DNA of 64,000 bases from Trichostrongylus colubriformis (lineage: Eukaryota; Nematoda; Chromadorea; Rhabditida; Trichostrongylidae): NCBI GenBank assembly GCA_963978905.1, contig OZ022257.1, forward strand, positions 56,438,873-56,502,872, read 5' to 3'. Of this stretch, positions 50,101 through 58,450 are shown piece by piece. The notes beneath the pieces were generated by a model. The model was not told where the DNA came from and ran no database searches. It was given only the letters and a program-made list of their open reading frames with translations. The position numbers and the translations under genes are program-made. Each line of letters opens with the position of its first letter. Within the stretch, counting starts at the first letter, position 1.

Positions 50101-53100
50101 TGGAAGTGTCACACCAGCCGCAGTGAAGCAGAGACCAAGAAACACAATCGGTGGCGTTTGCCGCTTTTATTTTTCATTGAGCTTGTTCCCGGGCTGTAAT
50201 GATTCATGGGGTAATAGCGAGGATTGTGACGAACTAGCGATCAAATGAGCTGTCTGCTGTGCTCGTTCTACTGACGTGTATGAAGCCCCTAGGAGGTAGG
50301 GCTAAGTTATAGTTTCCGGCGCTCATATGAAGGAGGGGCAAGAAGAATAACTCAGCGGCGTGGATATTTTTCCCTGAACTTAGGAAGACGGACTGTTGGG
50401 TGAAGCAATTTCTCTAAGTAATTCACCCACCGGAAACTCCTTTTCTAGTGCGCTGAGCTGTTGTCACTCTCTGCTTCATACAGCACCAGGTTCCCATATA
50501 TGATGAGCTCCTTCTAGGTGATACCAGTGGTTTGACGGCTCCTCTTGCACCAGAAATGATCGATTTTTTGTACTCTTTCCTTTCCATGAGAAGACGTCTA
50601 TTTAAATTAATTGAGCCTCTTTGCTTAGGCGGTCTCATATTGATTTTTCCGGAAAACATCTATTAAATGGCTAAATTTGGTCACGGCTATGAGGGTATGG
50701 CTAATGAGAACACCTTTTTATACATAGGTTCAATGTCCGCCATAACGAGGCTAATAGGCAAGATAAAAAATGTCTACGAATTAGCCTCTACTGTGCCTCC
50801 CTCCACTAGGCGCCTCAGTGTATTTCCACGGAAAACTAGAGTTAAACGTGATAGAAAATTCCCCCTTGGAGGCACCATCTGCAGGGGCTCTGTGTTTCTA
50901 ACCTCTTACTCCCGTTTCTCTGTTTTTGAGGTTGTCATAGCGCGGTGGAAGAAGGAAAATTAAAGTCTTGTAGTACCCCGTCTATGCGTACAAGTGAAGC
51001 TTGGAGGGGGGGGGGACACCAGTTTTGTCTGGGAAGAAGAGAATCCAGGAAATGATGTGAGAAGTTGCGTGACTCGTGACCGATAAATGATGGATCTTCA
51101 ATACGTGTTGATCGCGTGGGATTGTGACATTGCGTAATGGATTGTTGGGAAGTGCCCTTTTAGTGCTGCTATCCTTTTGAAGCCGAAATGAACTAGAAAA
51201 AAAGGAGGCCTTGGTCACTCTTGATCTCCTACTGATGTTTTCTGCCGCAGAAAGCCATAATCGATAATCTCCGCAAATCTGTCAAGAGGGTGATAAGGGG
51301 CAGCTGTGCTGCCGAGTCGTTGAGCGACTACCGATGATCGCCCCAGCGTTGCTCTGAGTTTCGCGGAATGTGTCGCAACGCCTCGACAGCAGTTCACCCT
51401 ACTGTCGTCATCAGAGCCATCGCCAGCAGCAGAGAGCAATGTCCAGCCATCCTCCGCTGCTGTTGCTACCGCCACCGCTACCAGCACTCATTCTGCCCAC
51501 CTGTTATCACGTCCTCCTCGATTGTCACGCTCGCTTCGTCGACGTTCCTACGTAGCAGCGACGCTGCTGTCGCAGCCGTCATTGTTGCTGTACGCGGGCG
51601 ATCGCTGATCGCTCGTCGTGTGAACTTAACAAACCAAGCCACGCCTTCAACATCTCTGCCAGAGCGACTGGACAAGTTCCTAGCCTTCATCATCGGTCGG
51701 CGGTTTCACTTCACCTGCCTCAGGTCTCACACAGGAATCACACTGCTCACTATGGTCGTGTCCAATATTTTGACGCGTAGTACTTTACTTGATTACAAGG
51801 ACAGGTTACTGTATACGGGTGGAGGTAAGCTATTCTCATGAGGTTCGTCTGAGATCGATGTTTTCACCTATTTCCAACTTCCAACTTGTTTTTGAAGATT
51901 ATTTTTGCTTAAAGGCATTTCCTTGCTTCCTTAACCCATTATGTACCGCGTGCAACACACGGTACTGCGCTGAAAACCGGTCCCGAGTGACTACGAGTGA
52001 GATATGGTATTGCACGAGATTCAAGTGGTATTTTTTGTTTCATCAGAAATCTAATGAAGTGAAAAGCTAGCAGGATATGCATTCAAATATAGAGAAAAAT
52101 GCTTTCCTAGAACCTTGGCACTTGATTGTAGGATCTTGGAAAACAGACTAGATTTCAGTACAGTTAAAAAATTCTTGCTGGATTTTAGCAATATCGGGTA
52201 TTTTATGTTCCTCATCACGACATTCATCATGACATTCAGTTTTGGATATCATCACGCCTTGGTGTTGATGGGCTCCTAGTCGGAGCTGTAGCTCATCCCT
52301 CACACCTTTCGTGTACATCTTGCAAAGCACCATGGGAACGCGGCAGGGTTTTATCTTCAGCAAATTCTTTCAAACAGGCGTCTCCAACATTAGTGTCACA
52401 TTCGTGGTTGGTTCGCTGAACAAGAAATCTACATGCAAGTTTTCTGCGAATCTGATGAGGAAAAAAGCTATGGCACCAACGCATAAAGTAATGGGTGTCA
52501 TATAACTTGTGACCAGGATCCATGATTAACCTGCAGGTGAAATTTTGGCAAAAATCACCGCTTGCTCATCTCACACCGGATTCGCTCACATTCGCAATCT
52601 ATATCTTCATTCACAATCTTTGTGCGAGGATTCACCAGTTGTGTTGAATACATGACGCGTTCTAAAGGTTACGACATTCAGAAGTCTGTCTGTTTTGTTG
52701 TTGCAGTTCATTAAAAAGAGGGGTTCGCTGAATCATGCGTCTCTTGCACTTCTTCCAATCACCCTACTTTCCATATCATTTCCATAAGCTTATCTTAAAC
52801 GTGGGGGTCAGGTGTCGCTAGTTGCATTTCACGATGGATATGCTTCCTAGAGCGAAAGGAGATGGGTGTTAAGGAAGCATAATTGCCGCATCCATATGAG
52901 CAATCTGCGTCCCACCATTCGCGAAAGGTCAAATAATGTGTAAGGAGGACATTAGTTTGTAGATCGGTTGGTCGATTCAGGTCATCGTGAAAATCAGATT
53001 GCGTTGAATGCGTGAGGGATTGTGAATGAGAAGAGAATACAGGGCGCATCCTAAAATGTAGTCTCTCGCTCCTTCTATAATAGTGTATTCATCTTGGCAA

Positions 53101-56100
53101 TACAGGACGACTCGTTGCAAAAAAATAGAAGGGTTTTGTGAAACAACTACATGCTCCATCTTTTTTGGAAGTACTTTGTATTCGGGATGAATGCCCGTAC
53201 CGCTTCTTTTCTGTGGTTTTTCAGTAGAAATATTAAAGAATTCTTCGGAGATTTACCGAATTTGGATGGAGCCTTTTTTGAGTGTCGTCGCATGCTTCTT
53301 TGCACGTTTATGTCAATTTGGAAAGATTACTCCATCTGTGAACGTTCAGAATAGTCAGGATGATTGGATTAATCACTTGAGAGTAGCAGCAACCGATCCC
53401 TAAAAATAGTGCTGCTCCAAGAAAAGCGGCAAGACGAAATGGCCAGAGCTTTTCTCGCTGTATTTCGTTGATGCCAAATCTGAATGACGTAGATGACGCT
53501 TTTGACACTTCTTGTGGCTGCCTTCATGATTGTTTCTCTGATTGGAGATTTGTCCATGAGACCGTTCTCAGTTGGTTTTTCATGAGAAGGCAGAAGAGCA
53601 TCGTTAATGAAAGATTGGGCTCCGATGAGTGGGACCATCAAGAGAGTAGCCCTGCGGGAATTCTCAAATGCTTGAGGAGCACCTAGATAGTCATCCGAGA
53701 CTGCGCGCTGAGATTCAGGGCACTCGGTAAGCTCAAAGGTACCTTATAAACATGAAAAGATCAGTAATAAGTAAATATTTGAATAACGAATGAGCTGGGG
53801 CCCCCTTCTGTACCTGACTTGAGCCGTATAGCACCTCATTTTACTAGAACCTGGGAAACATTCAAGAAAACATTTTAAAATTGGTTGCAGGCTAATGGGA
53901 GGTAGGGGGGGGGGGTGCGCATTTTGTAGAATTTGAACACATCGGTATCATTGATGTGTCACACTGGCATGGGTCACATGCGTAACACTAACATGTCCAC
54001 ATATTCATTATATGATCACTTATTAAAACGGCGGATTCTGTTAGATGTCACCCTCCCTCACTAGGATATCATCCAAAATTGACTTTGAAACGGGTGTGTG
54101 CACTCACGACGAATTTCCGCGCGCGACGAGCGGCTCGGCGGGTGCGACTACCAGTGGCAGGGCAAGGCAGCCTTGAAGGCTGTGTGGCAGCGAGGCAGTG
54201 TGGTATAGGTGGAGTGGGCAGGGTGGCATTGGTGCAGTAGGCAGTGTGGCATGGGTGGAAGTGCAGAGGTGACGCAGCCACGCTCTGCCGTGCTCTGAAG
54301 GGCAATCGATTTGGCAAGTCGTACTGATGGCGCCGCGAGTGCGACGCCGCGAATCCGTTTTTCGGCATGATTGCACTTACTCCTTTGAAACCAGTTCTAG
54401 ATGAAGAATGTGCTGTAGTGTACCTTGTGTTCACTTTTTTCTTCGCATTCAAAGAATTTTAATGATGTACATCACTGTCTAGATGGGGTCTAGGTTTTAC
54501 TATGTCACATACTTACGTCACAGTCCTGTATTCTTTTCTATTTTTCTCCTTTCCTTCATTTTCCATGTTCTCTAAGAATTCGTGATTGCAGAAGGAGAGC
54601 AGAGAGAAGTTTATGGAGCGGCGATGGTTATACAACGAGCCTATCGCGAATATCGGGCTCGTAACACCAGTCGTCGACAAGCGGATGCTGAACGGCGTGC
54701 TGCAGTGACTATTCAAAGTTGTTACAGGAGATATAAACAGGTACGAGTGCACAGCGCTTCCGTTACAATGATTTGAGAAAGCTGAACTCACTGTGGATCC
54801 GGTCGGAAAATTGTTTTCAAAGAGTACTACTGGATAATTACCGTGAATTTTACAGTTTTGCTACTTCAAGAAACTACACAACGCGGCCATTGTCGTTCAA
54901 AAACATTTTCGGTTAAAAAAGGTAGGTTTTTGTCAACTCCTAATTATACTTTTGTCTCTTTTGCTTGTTTACAGCCATGTGTAAGTTTTTATCGGTGATT
55001 GTTTTTGGATTATTTTCGATAGAATGATTTCAGATGAATCAGAGTGAACTACCTTCCTGCCCATCCACTGAAGTTCCAGAGCATCCAACCTTGAATGGTC
55101 AGAGCATACGAATTCAGGTAAACACTGCCATTTTTATTTTTATTTCTTTATTTTCTGTCTATTCTCTTTATTCCACACCGCATTATTATCATTACTGTGC
55201 TGCATCGATTTCATCCGCTTGGGCTGCGAAATCCGCTCACCGCTCTACCGTTTGCATGACGGTGATCATCGCATATCGTGATTCGTTTTTAGGAAAGCGA
55301 TGCTCAATTCAATCCTCCCCCTCCTCCCTCTTTCTTAAGTTTTGAGATTGAAGCGAATGCGGAAAGCATGGAGCTTCAGATTCCTTACAGGAAATTTACG
55401 TAACGCGGCTGTGAAGCGAGGCAGGAAAGGCAATGTTTGATTGCGACTACCCATTGGCGTGGTATTTTGCTTGTAATTCTCATCAACTTGTGGCAAACCC
55501 ACCATGCACCTTTTATGTAGTGCGTCAACGTCCCACTGAGCTACTGTGACCGTTCAGTTGAGAGGGAGGAGCGGATTTTTGAGTCGTTCCAAGCAGAGAA
55601 CCGCGCTGATCAGTAATCACAGCGAACATTGATTCTTGCTCGCTTCCGAGAAGGTTTTGCAATTTTTCTTTTTATATTTGTAATCTGTATTCGAGACTCT
55701 ATCCACACACAGTAGAAGTTGCTACCGTTTTCTGGTTAAAAGTTGTCTAAAAGCTCGATCTCCACAGATTTCTCAACTCGAACTCAACAGCACAAATGCT
55801 CCCTCAGTGGTCACAATGACCCTTTCGAGAGTTGCCCGTTTCGCTTCATCCCGATTGAGGGAAAAGACGGATGATACAACTATGAGCGCTCGCATCTATC
55901 TTAAAAATCATTGGTCCATCGATGTTCTCCTGCCTTCTGGCAAGAGAGAGATCAAGTGCGACTCATTTACTTCCCAAGCTACGCATAAACCCCTGCTCCG
56001 GAATTTTCAATATTGGGAATCTGTCCTGGCTTTGGAACTGTAAGCGTGATTTTTTGCGTGAGTGTTTAGGTACCTCAGAACAGTTCATCTTTGCTACGGG

Positions 56101-57490
56101 AGCATAGAGCTGCGACGACAATCCAGTTGGCCTATCGTGGCCATCGAAAACGTCAAGCAGCGGCACGTAAAATCCAGAAATTCATGAAGGAAAGCCGCAT
56201 GAAGTATGTGAATGATTTCGTTCTCTTTATCAATCTCTTTTTATCTTATCTATCTTTATCTTTTCTCATTCTTCAGTATCTCAGTATTTCATTCAGTATC
56301 TTTTTTAATCGGAACATTCTTATCAATTGATTGCAATTGGGAGGCAATCTAATGTATCTGTGAGAAGCATATTTTTGAGGGAGCAGTCTATTTTTATTTC
56401 CTTGTTTCATTTGTTTTTTCGACACAAACAAATGTGCAAAATATGTGTAAAATGAGCGCAATTGGCATTTACCACGGGCTGTGTTCAAACTAGCCGGCGC
56501 TCATCGCATCGCGTCGTCGAGAATGTATGCAGCCGTATCATATCTTGACCAGTGAATATTAGGACTGCGTTGACTATAAAAATTCCGTAATTCAAAAAAT
56601 ACTCAGAGTTCAGCGAAAAAGTCATTTTCATTTGATACACTCTGCAGCTTATCCATTTCCTTTGGACACGTGTTCACTCGTTTGAAAATGGTCATTATTT
56701 TGTTTCTTTTCTAGCTCAATGGGTATTGGACCGTCTTTCACGGTAAGCTATAACGTAAAGTGTCGTGAAATGATGTTGCTTATGTGATGGTGTTGGTACC
56801 AGTGCGTTTGTTAGTCACTGTATATTTATAGGTCGATATTTGCGCTGTTCTGAACATTCCTTGTTTTGAACATTTACAGTAATAATTCTTATCTTTATAT
56901 TGAAGCCTGTGAGAATTAGACTGTTTAGATTTTGGAAAGATATCGATCGGCTGTCATTATTTCTTTGCTGAATTTTATTGCAAGATCTTCAGAATGGAAG
57001 TTTTACTTCCAGGTTACGCAAGATCCAGGAGCTAAGCGACGGCGGTTTGGGTGCGGATCTGACGATAACGCCATCGTCGAACCCGTCACCGGACACCGTC
57101 ACAGCAACCCACATGACCCCGGTTCAGATTGGAATTTCTTCGCTTAGCAATTCTATGATGGATGTGAGCGGGTAAGTTTCATTCAACCTTTCTCCAATAG
57201 GGACTGTGGTCAAATAGGCTTTACCGATAAGGTTTGCCCAGCTTTCTGCGAAACCGAGAATTATTTCTTTCCCTGACAGCTAGTGACTCTCGATGATAGT
57301 CACTGATGCTAAGAGATATTTAGTGATATTTAGTATAATTAATGATGATTAGTTGTAATTCATGTTGGATGGTGATGTGGTAATCGGGGTTACCCTGTGA
57401 TCATTGATGATAATTAGTGATAATCATTGAAATCAGTTCGAAATGGTGTATTGTTTGGTACATTTTGATTTGATTTCCAGGAGTCGATGA
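23667..57490 (+). CDS. camt-1: Calmodulin-binding transcription activator (CAMTA), 5' end not found
   Basis: CAMTA proteins are nuclear transcription factors that bind DNA through a CG-1 domain and calmodulin through IQ motifs, linking Ca2+ signals to gene expression; in C. elegans the single gene camt-1 acts in neurons. I can join 29 exons into one frame of about 1,105 codons with every splice phase matching. The order is CG-1, Ser-rich linker, IPT/TIG, ankyrin repeats, a conserved region before the IQ motifs, the IQ motifs and a short tail. That is the full CAMTA architecture. The next five entries give exon coordinates. The first exon I can place (23667) starts at an acceptor, so an upstream exon with the start codon, or a trans-splice site, is missing. 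Introns range from 73 bases to 16.9 kb and carry most of the mobile DNA of the window. The gene symbol is by homology. Confidence 0.93.
25648..27577. mobile_element. Non-autonomous TIR DNA transposon, copy 2, itself interrupted
   Basis: Same family as 3060-3924. The left end CCTAAAGTCTGATAAG runs into a GC-rich block, and the right end is the complement, finishing CTATCAGACTTTAGAG. It is inserted just inside the left TIR of the outer palindromic mariner. Compared with copy 1 it has about 1.1 kb extra at 26330-27452. No transposase is visible. Confidence 0.85.
26330..27452. mobile_element. Innermost nested inverted-repeat element
   Basis: About 1.1 kb present in this copy but absent at the matching place in 3060-3924, where CTCGCTTTTAT runs straight into ATTAACAAATACAAT. 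The ends are inverted: CCATTCGA on the left and TCGAATGG on the right. Sub-terminal parts are also inverted copies (GTGGGACC with GCAGCTCATATATGGGC on one side; GCCCACATGTGGGCTGC with GGTCCCAC on the other). The short frames inside match no family I know. Confidence 0.75.
28573..28658. mobile_element. Mini-MITE, perfect-looking hairpin
   Basis: An 86-bp near-perfect palindrome flanked by TTA on both sides (28570-28572 and 28659-28661). It begins GGCCGCGCTCATACTTTGCG and mirrors to the other end around a short CCGGCACCGG centre. The TTA duplication and GGCCGC ends suggest a PIF/Harbinger-type MITE. It lies in camt-1 intron 4 and would fold into a stem of about 38 bp in the pre-mRNA. A sister copy is at 29577-29652. 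Confidence 0.8.
29577..29652. mobile_element. Mini-MITE, second hairpin of the same family
   Basis: A roughly 76-bp palindrome with ends GGCCGCTTTCATACTTTGCG and their complement, meeting at ACGCGCGT. Ends match the hairpin at 28573-28658 but the inner arms differ (ACCGACGCCGTC here, AGCTGCGTTAGTTG there). TTA stands near both sides. It lies in camt-1 intron 5. Confidence 0.8.
30044..30550. mobile_element. Tc1/mariner-like MITE, copy 1
   Basis: A 507-bp element flanked by TA (30042-30043 and 30551-30552) with TIRs CAGTAGCGCTCAAAAGTCTT and complement. The interior is non-coding. A 509-bp copy in the opposite orientation is at 60582-61090 and matches along its whole length. It lies in camt-1 intron 5. 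Confidence 0.92.
30826..32110 (+). CDS. camt-1: camt-1 exons 6-8: Ser-rich linker
   Basis: Exons: 30826-30929, 31259-31445, 31521-31645 (the interval runs to the next exon's acceptor). They encode the poorly conserved link between CG-1 and the IPT/TIG domain. Exon 6 contains the short helical-looking part QQEIARMCEKLGNVL. Exon 7 is rich in Ser/Gln/Asn and has basic-directed Ser sites such as RRNSCSS and RRQPSTFSD, plausible phosphorylation sites for basophilic kinases. I infer this only from motif shape. Exon 8 is Ser/Thr/His-rich. The exons are supported by donors GTAAGC, GTAAGT and GTAATT and by matching phases, not by family conservation. Confidence 0.85.
32111..33329 (+). CDS. camt-1: camt-1 exons 9-11: IPT/TIG domain
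   Basis: Exons: 32111-32221, 32848-32977, 33151-33329. The immunoglobulin-like fold shared with Rel-type factors starts with ITDITPNSG at the end of exon 9. It continues in exon 10 with GGMKVLVVGGWYMKGHDYTV and ends in exon 11 with SGVVPVRVLCNGQVISS and FTYEE. These match the IPT/TIG strands of other CAMTAs, where the domain helps dimerisation or non-specific DNA contact. After it comes a short amphipathic part (ALRQCMVDRLQIVVHAF) like the helix that follows the domain in the human proteins. The exon 11 donor at 33330 is GTGGGG, weaker than its neighbours; the frame would otherwise stop at 33388-33390. Confidence 0.9.
33406..37732 (+). CDS. camt-1: camt-1 exons 12-22: ankyrin repeats and central conserved region
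   Basis: Exons: 33406-33581, 34396-34500, 34618-34766, 34849-34958, 35310-35381, 35457-35560, 36013-36100, 36170-36330, 37403-37451, 37524-37591, 37650-37732. Ankyrin repeats appear as RTILHIAAALDYHRVIEYVL (exon 12), GEGRTPLHIAVAAGHVASA (exon 13) and DVLDDRGRTPCDL (exon 14). Exons 17-18 carry the motif KMALLAQQIIDALPDRIK, which aligns with the TLAEHIIEATPERIK region of vertebrate CAMTAs. Exon 19 has PADWEFQQYF (vertebrate DWSEFL). Exon 22 ends QRLGGLKLS and joins IQ exon 23. Exon 15 is the least certain: ignoring its intron extends exon 14 into a stop at 34832. Intron 12 contains a mariner remnant. Confidence 0.88.
33686..34309 (+). mobile_element. Degenerate mariner element in camt-1 intron 12
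   Basis: TA at 33684-33685 and 34310-34311 bounds 624 bp. The diverged TIRs are TTAGGTTTTGCCAAAAATTT (left) and the complement of TTACGTTGTACCAAAAGTCC (right). On the + strand, pieces of transposase remain in shifted frames: a middle piece (HRAVLLWDAEGMLF) and the typical C-terminal signature GISDLPSWWQNVFDSNGEY. The DNA-binding end is gone. Confidence 0.8.
34021..34092 (+). repeat. 36-bp tandem duplication inside the mariner remnant
   Basis: Two copies of a 36-bp unit beginning GGCAATCACGCACAGGGCTG, differing at one base (CTCC against CTAC). The length is a multiple of three, so it duplicates part of the transposase middle region (ITHRAVLLWDA) in frame. Confidence 0.95.
38399..38779. mobile_element. 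Foldback MITE
   Basis: A 381-bp near-palindrome flanked by TA (38397-38398 and 38780-38781). The left arm GTCAATAGTTGAGAGAGATG is mirrored by CATCCCTCTCAACTATGGAC, and pairing continues through most of the element. The centre motif (TATTCCGGACGAATCTTGAA, from about 38572) recurs just outside the right end at about 38788, so a second partial copy may adjoin it. It lies in the large camt-1 intron 22. Confidence 0.8.
39311..40153 (-). mobile_element. Mariner element with large internal deletion
   Basis: TA at 39309-39310 and 40154-40155 flanks about 843 bp. The TIRs are TTGGGTTGGAACATAATTTC (left) and the complement of TTAGGATGGGACATAATTTC (right), near-identical over about 27 bp. The transposase lies on the minus strand; its first third is missing. 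Confidence 0.9.
39385..40021 (-). pseudogene. Mariner transposase, C-terminal two thirds, frameshifted
   Basis: On the minus strand, three overlapping frames give successive pieces of one mariner transposase: a linker piece, then VFFLHDNARPHVAKLTCQKI (second catalytic Asp in HDNARPH), then PPYSTDMASTDYHLFRSL (third catalytic Asp region, D34D type), and the C-terminal GIYYLPTRWQYDVDYNGTYF. At least two frameshifts separate them, so no active protein is made. The helix-turn-helix end is absent. Confidence 0.85.
40403..40868 (+). repeat. Dispersed repeat, copy 2
   Basis: Second copy of the repeat at 786-1247, from AGGAACCGCAAGGGGGTCCG to GGTGTCTTTAA. It is in camt-1 intron 22. Confidence 0.75.
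40870..44138. other. Intronic stretch without a recognised gene
   Basis: Part of camt-1 intron 22. Short frames exist on both strands. One on the minus strand (around 41180-41260) contains YPEGTR, which recalls the EGTR motif of lysophospholipid acyltransferases, but flanking residues do not support that family well. Confidence 0.4.
44139..45042. mobile_element. TIR element with GGGTCATTCC-type ends
   Basis: About 904 bp flanked by TA (44137-44138 and 45043-45044). The ends are inverted: left GAGTCATTCCGTAAGC and the complement of GGGTCATTCCATAAGTAG on the right. Similarity continues for about 90 bp (GCAGCATATGATA against GCAGCATGTCATATAT). On the minus strand fragments such as NQLLKLAEEIGAKYGTYDW are open but match nothing I can name. 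Probably a decayed mariner/Tc1-type element. Confidence 0.65.
46011..46906 (-). mobile_element. Mariner element inserted in a SINE
   Basis: TA at 46009-46010 and 46907-46908 flanks 896 bp. The TIRs TTAGGTTGATTCATAATAAA match almost perfectly over 29 bp at both ends. The transposase on the minus strand lacks its DNA-binding end. The good TIR match suggests a younger insertion than the other mariners here. Confidence 0.93.
46089..46590 (-). pseudogene. Mariner transposase, catalytic part without HTH domain
   Basis: Read on the minus strand from about 46590, one long frame gives SVHGVEYWELLDEGTTVSA, then HVYFQHDN (second catalytic Asp), PPYSPDLAPSDFHLF (third Asp region) and the C-terminal GIHDLPIPWQKVIDKYGVY before a stop. 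The frame is open across about 165 codons. The first catalytic Asp (GDE motif) and the N-terminal DNA-binding region are missing, so it cannot be a full transposase. Confidence 0.88.
47075..49008. other. Intronic stretch without a recognised gene
   Basis: Part of camt-1 intron 22. Overlapping short frames on both strands show no recognised motif. Confidence 0.4.
49009..49673. mobile_element. Head-to-head palindromic mariner derivative
   Basis: Two inverted arms (49009 to about 49280, and about 49375-49673) are flanked by TA. Both carry the same C-terminal transposase piece: minus strand RNPEFNRDGIFSLPDRWQN in the left arm, + strand RNPEFDHDGIFYLPDRWQG in the right arm. The spacer of about 95 bp includes a G-rich run and its C-rich counterpart. 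The left arm also keeps PYSPDLSLTDYHFF. Arms differ enough (several substitutions) to be an old structure. Confidence 0.88.
49680..51230. other. Intronic stretch without a recognised gene
   Basis: Part of camt-1 intron 22. Nothing supported. A short near-repeat at 49740-49870 (CAGTACATAGCAGACCAATAAC and AGACCAGTAGTAGACCAGTA contexts) is minor. Confidence 0.4.
51235..51720 (+). CDS. GC-rich coding-like segment in the large intron, function unknown
   Basis: This stretch is clearly richer in G+C than its surroundings and has open frames in several readings. After a TTTTCTGCCGCAG acceptor-like site (to 51250), one + frame gives KAIIDNLRKSVKRVIRGSC up to a stop near 51336. An overlapping + frame (about 51324-51610) gives a Ser/Ala/Thr-rich run (SSSEPSPAAESNVQPSSAAV) and an Arg-rich run (RPPRLSRSLRRRSYV). 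The two would need a frameshift to join, and no intron fits. It could be an alternative camt-1 exon, a nested gene, a pseudogene, or a shadow of minus-strand frames. I do not recognise it. Confidence 0.25.
52290..53690 (-). pseudogene. Possible remains of a minus-strand membrane-protein gene
   Basis: On the minus strand around 53355-53500 a frame reads INEIQREKLWPFRLAAFLGA, then a hydrophobic membrane-like stretch (LFLGIGCCYSQVINPIILTI) and ends at a GTAATC donor-like site. A neighbouring frame upstream (RETIMKAATRSVKSV) would need a frameshift or a 29-base intron to join. Other minus frames at 52977-53159 and 52293-52523 look protein-like but do not connect. I cannot name a family; a decayed transporter or receptor gene inside the camt-1 intron is one reading, chance another. 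Confidence 0.25.
54110..54350 (-). repeat. GC-rich repeat related to 58490-58680
   Basis: Contains GCGACGAGCGGCTCGGCGGGTG and a stretch of short GGCAGNGTGGCA-like units. Parts occur as the reverse complement at 58500-58670 (CACCCGCCAAGCCGCTC, GCGGCGCCC, CATATCGATTGCCC). It lies at the 3' end of camt-1 intron 22. Confidence 0.6.
54592..57490 (+). CDS. camt-1: camt-1 exons 23-29: IQ motifs and C-terminus
   Basis: Exons: 54592-54740, 54856-54921, 55034-55117, 55768-55923, 56079-56203, 57013-57171, 57481-57490. IQ-type calmodulin-binding motifs are VIQRAYREYRAR and TIQSCYRRYK (exon 23), VVQKHFRLKK (exon 24), TIQLAYRGHRKRQ and the diverged KIQKFMKESRMK (exon 27). The run REVYGAAMVIQ matches RELYEAARLVQ of the human proteins. 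Exon 26 is uncertain at its 3' end: the phase-fitting donor GTTCTC at 55924 is weak, and GTGGTC at 55807 is an alternative. Exon 27 may start at 56070 instead of 56079, with the same phase. Exon 28 is Ser/Thr/Pro-rich. The last exon adds Ser-Arg and the stop TGA at 57488-57490. Confidence 0.9.
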
Positions 57491-57830
57491 GATGCTCAGT
57501 CTATGCTAAACAAATCAACAAGAACAATCTCTCCCTTTTTTCTTTAACTCATTACTTTGTCATTTTCATCACAATCGGTCAGATGTGACTGTTTAGCTGG
57601 TTTTTTCGTTTCATCTCTGCATCGCTTAGCTTTGGTGAGAAGCCGACGTCTGCTGCACTGTTGCAGATGCTCCTATCAATAGGGTTTTGAATTACGTATT
57701 ATTGTAAGTTACGTTTATCGTTTCCCTTTATTACGAGGTCATATGTCAAGTCAAGCAAAGGTTTTATGCTTTACTCTTATGTACAGATATGTTGTTTGGA
57801 ATTACAGTTTTATTTAATAAAATTACAGTG
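57491..57830 (+). terminator. camt-1: camt-1 3' UTR with polyadenylation signal
   Basis: Downstream of the stop the sequence is T-rich. A canonical AATAAA is at 57816-57821, about 325 bases after the stop codon, so cleavage is expected near 57835. No other gene's exon intervenes. Confidence 0.6.
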
Positions 57831-57899
57831 TTGTGTAATGAATAACTACACTATTGTGTAATGGGGTGGAATTGCTCTTTCAATAACTATCGCGGATCA

Positions 57900-58450
57900 T
57901 AGGCATCCTTTAACATCGCGTGTGCCACGGTGGACGTGCGCACTCAAACCTCCCGCGTCCAGTAGGCCCTATTTGCCCCAGACGCCCACACCGGAGACAC
58001 TCCACTGGTCGCAGAAGCGGCCGGCGAGATGGACCCACCTTGGGGAGCTAAGGGCATTACGGACCTATACCATGCTATAACAATGTGTGCCAAAGCCTCC
58101 TACACCCTATGGCCGTCTGGTCCTGGCCGTCACGTCATTGACAACCTGCACCCCAGTACCAAACAACAAAGCTGAACATAAATATATAGCATAACATAAA
58201 TATATAGCACAACATAAACATATAACACAATAGGATATAAGCACTACAATAGGATATATCATATACCTGACTCCCAAAGTCATCTCCGCTAGGGCGACTC
58301 CCGGCAGTCGGCTGACGAAGTAGACTCCCATCCGGCTGATGTTACCTAGCCATATCGTCGATGGTGTCTCGCATGGCTATCTAAACAAGGCTGCTCCCAG
58401 TCGGGGAGTAGGGGTAGACACCGGCCAACTCATGTGCCAGCGCTCCGCTA
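57900..58450. other. GC-rich block with AT-rich microsatellite, possible retroelement end
   Basis: Directly after the camt-1 3' end, composition shifts to GC-rich. At 58180-58250 are repeated AACATAAATATATAGC-type units, as often found at the 3' tail of non-LTR retrotransposons. No reverse transcriptase is present, so a LINE 3' fragment is only a guess. Confidence 0.35.

Noticed and set aside
51478..51693. Minus-strand frame as a separate gene
   Set aside because: It mirrors the GC-rich plus-strand frames; neither strand can be preferred and no family is recognised.
55293..55400. Possible camt-1 exon after TTTTTAG, reading ESDAQFN then a proline run
   Set aside because: The frame fits the phase of exon 25, but the only downstream donor (GTAACG) leaves a phase that does not fit the next exon, and direct joining of exon 25 to 55768 is seamless.
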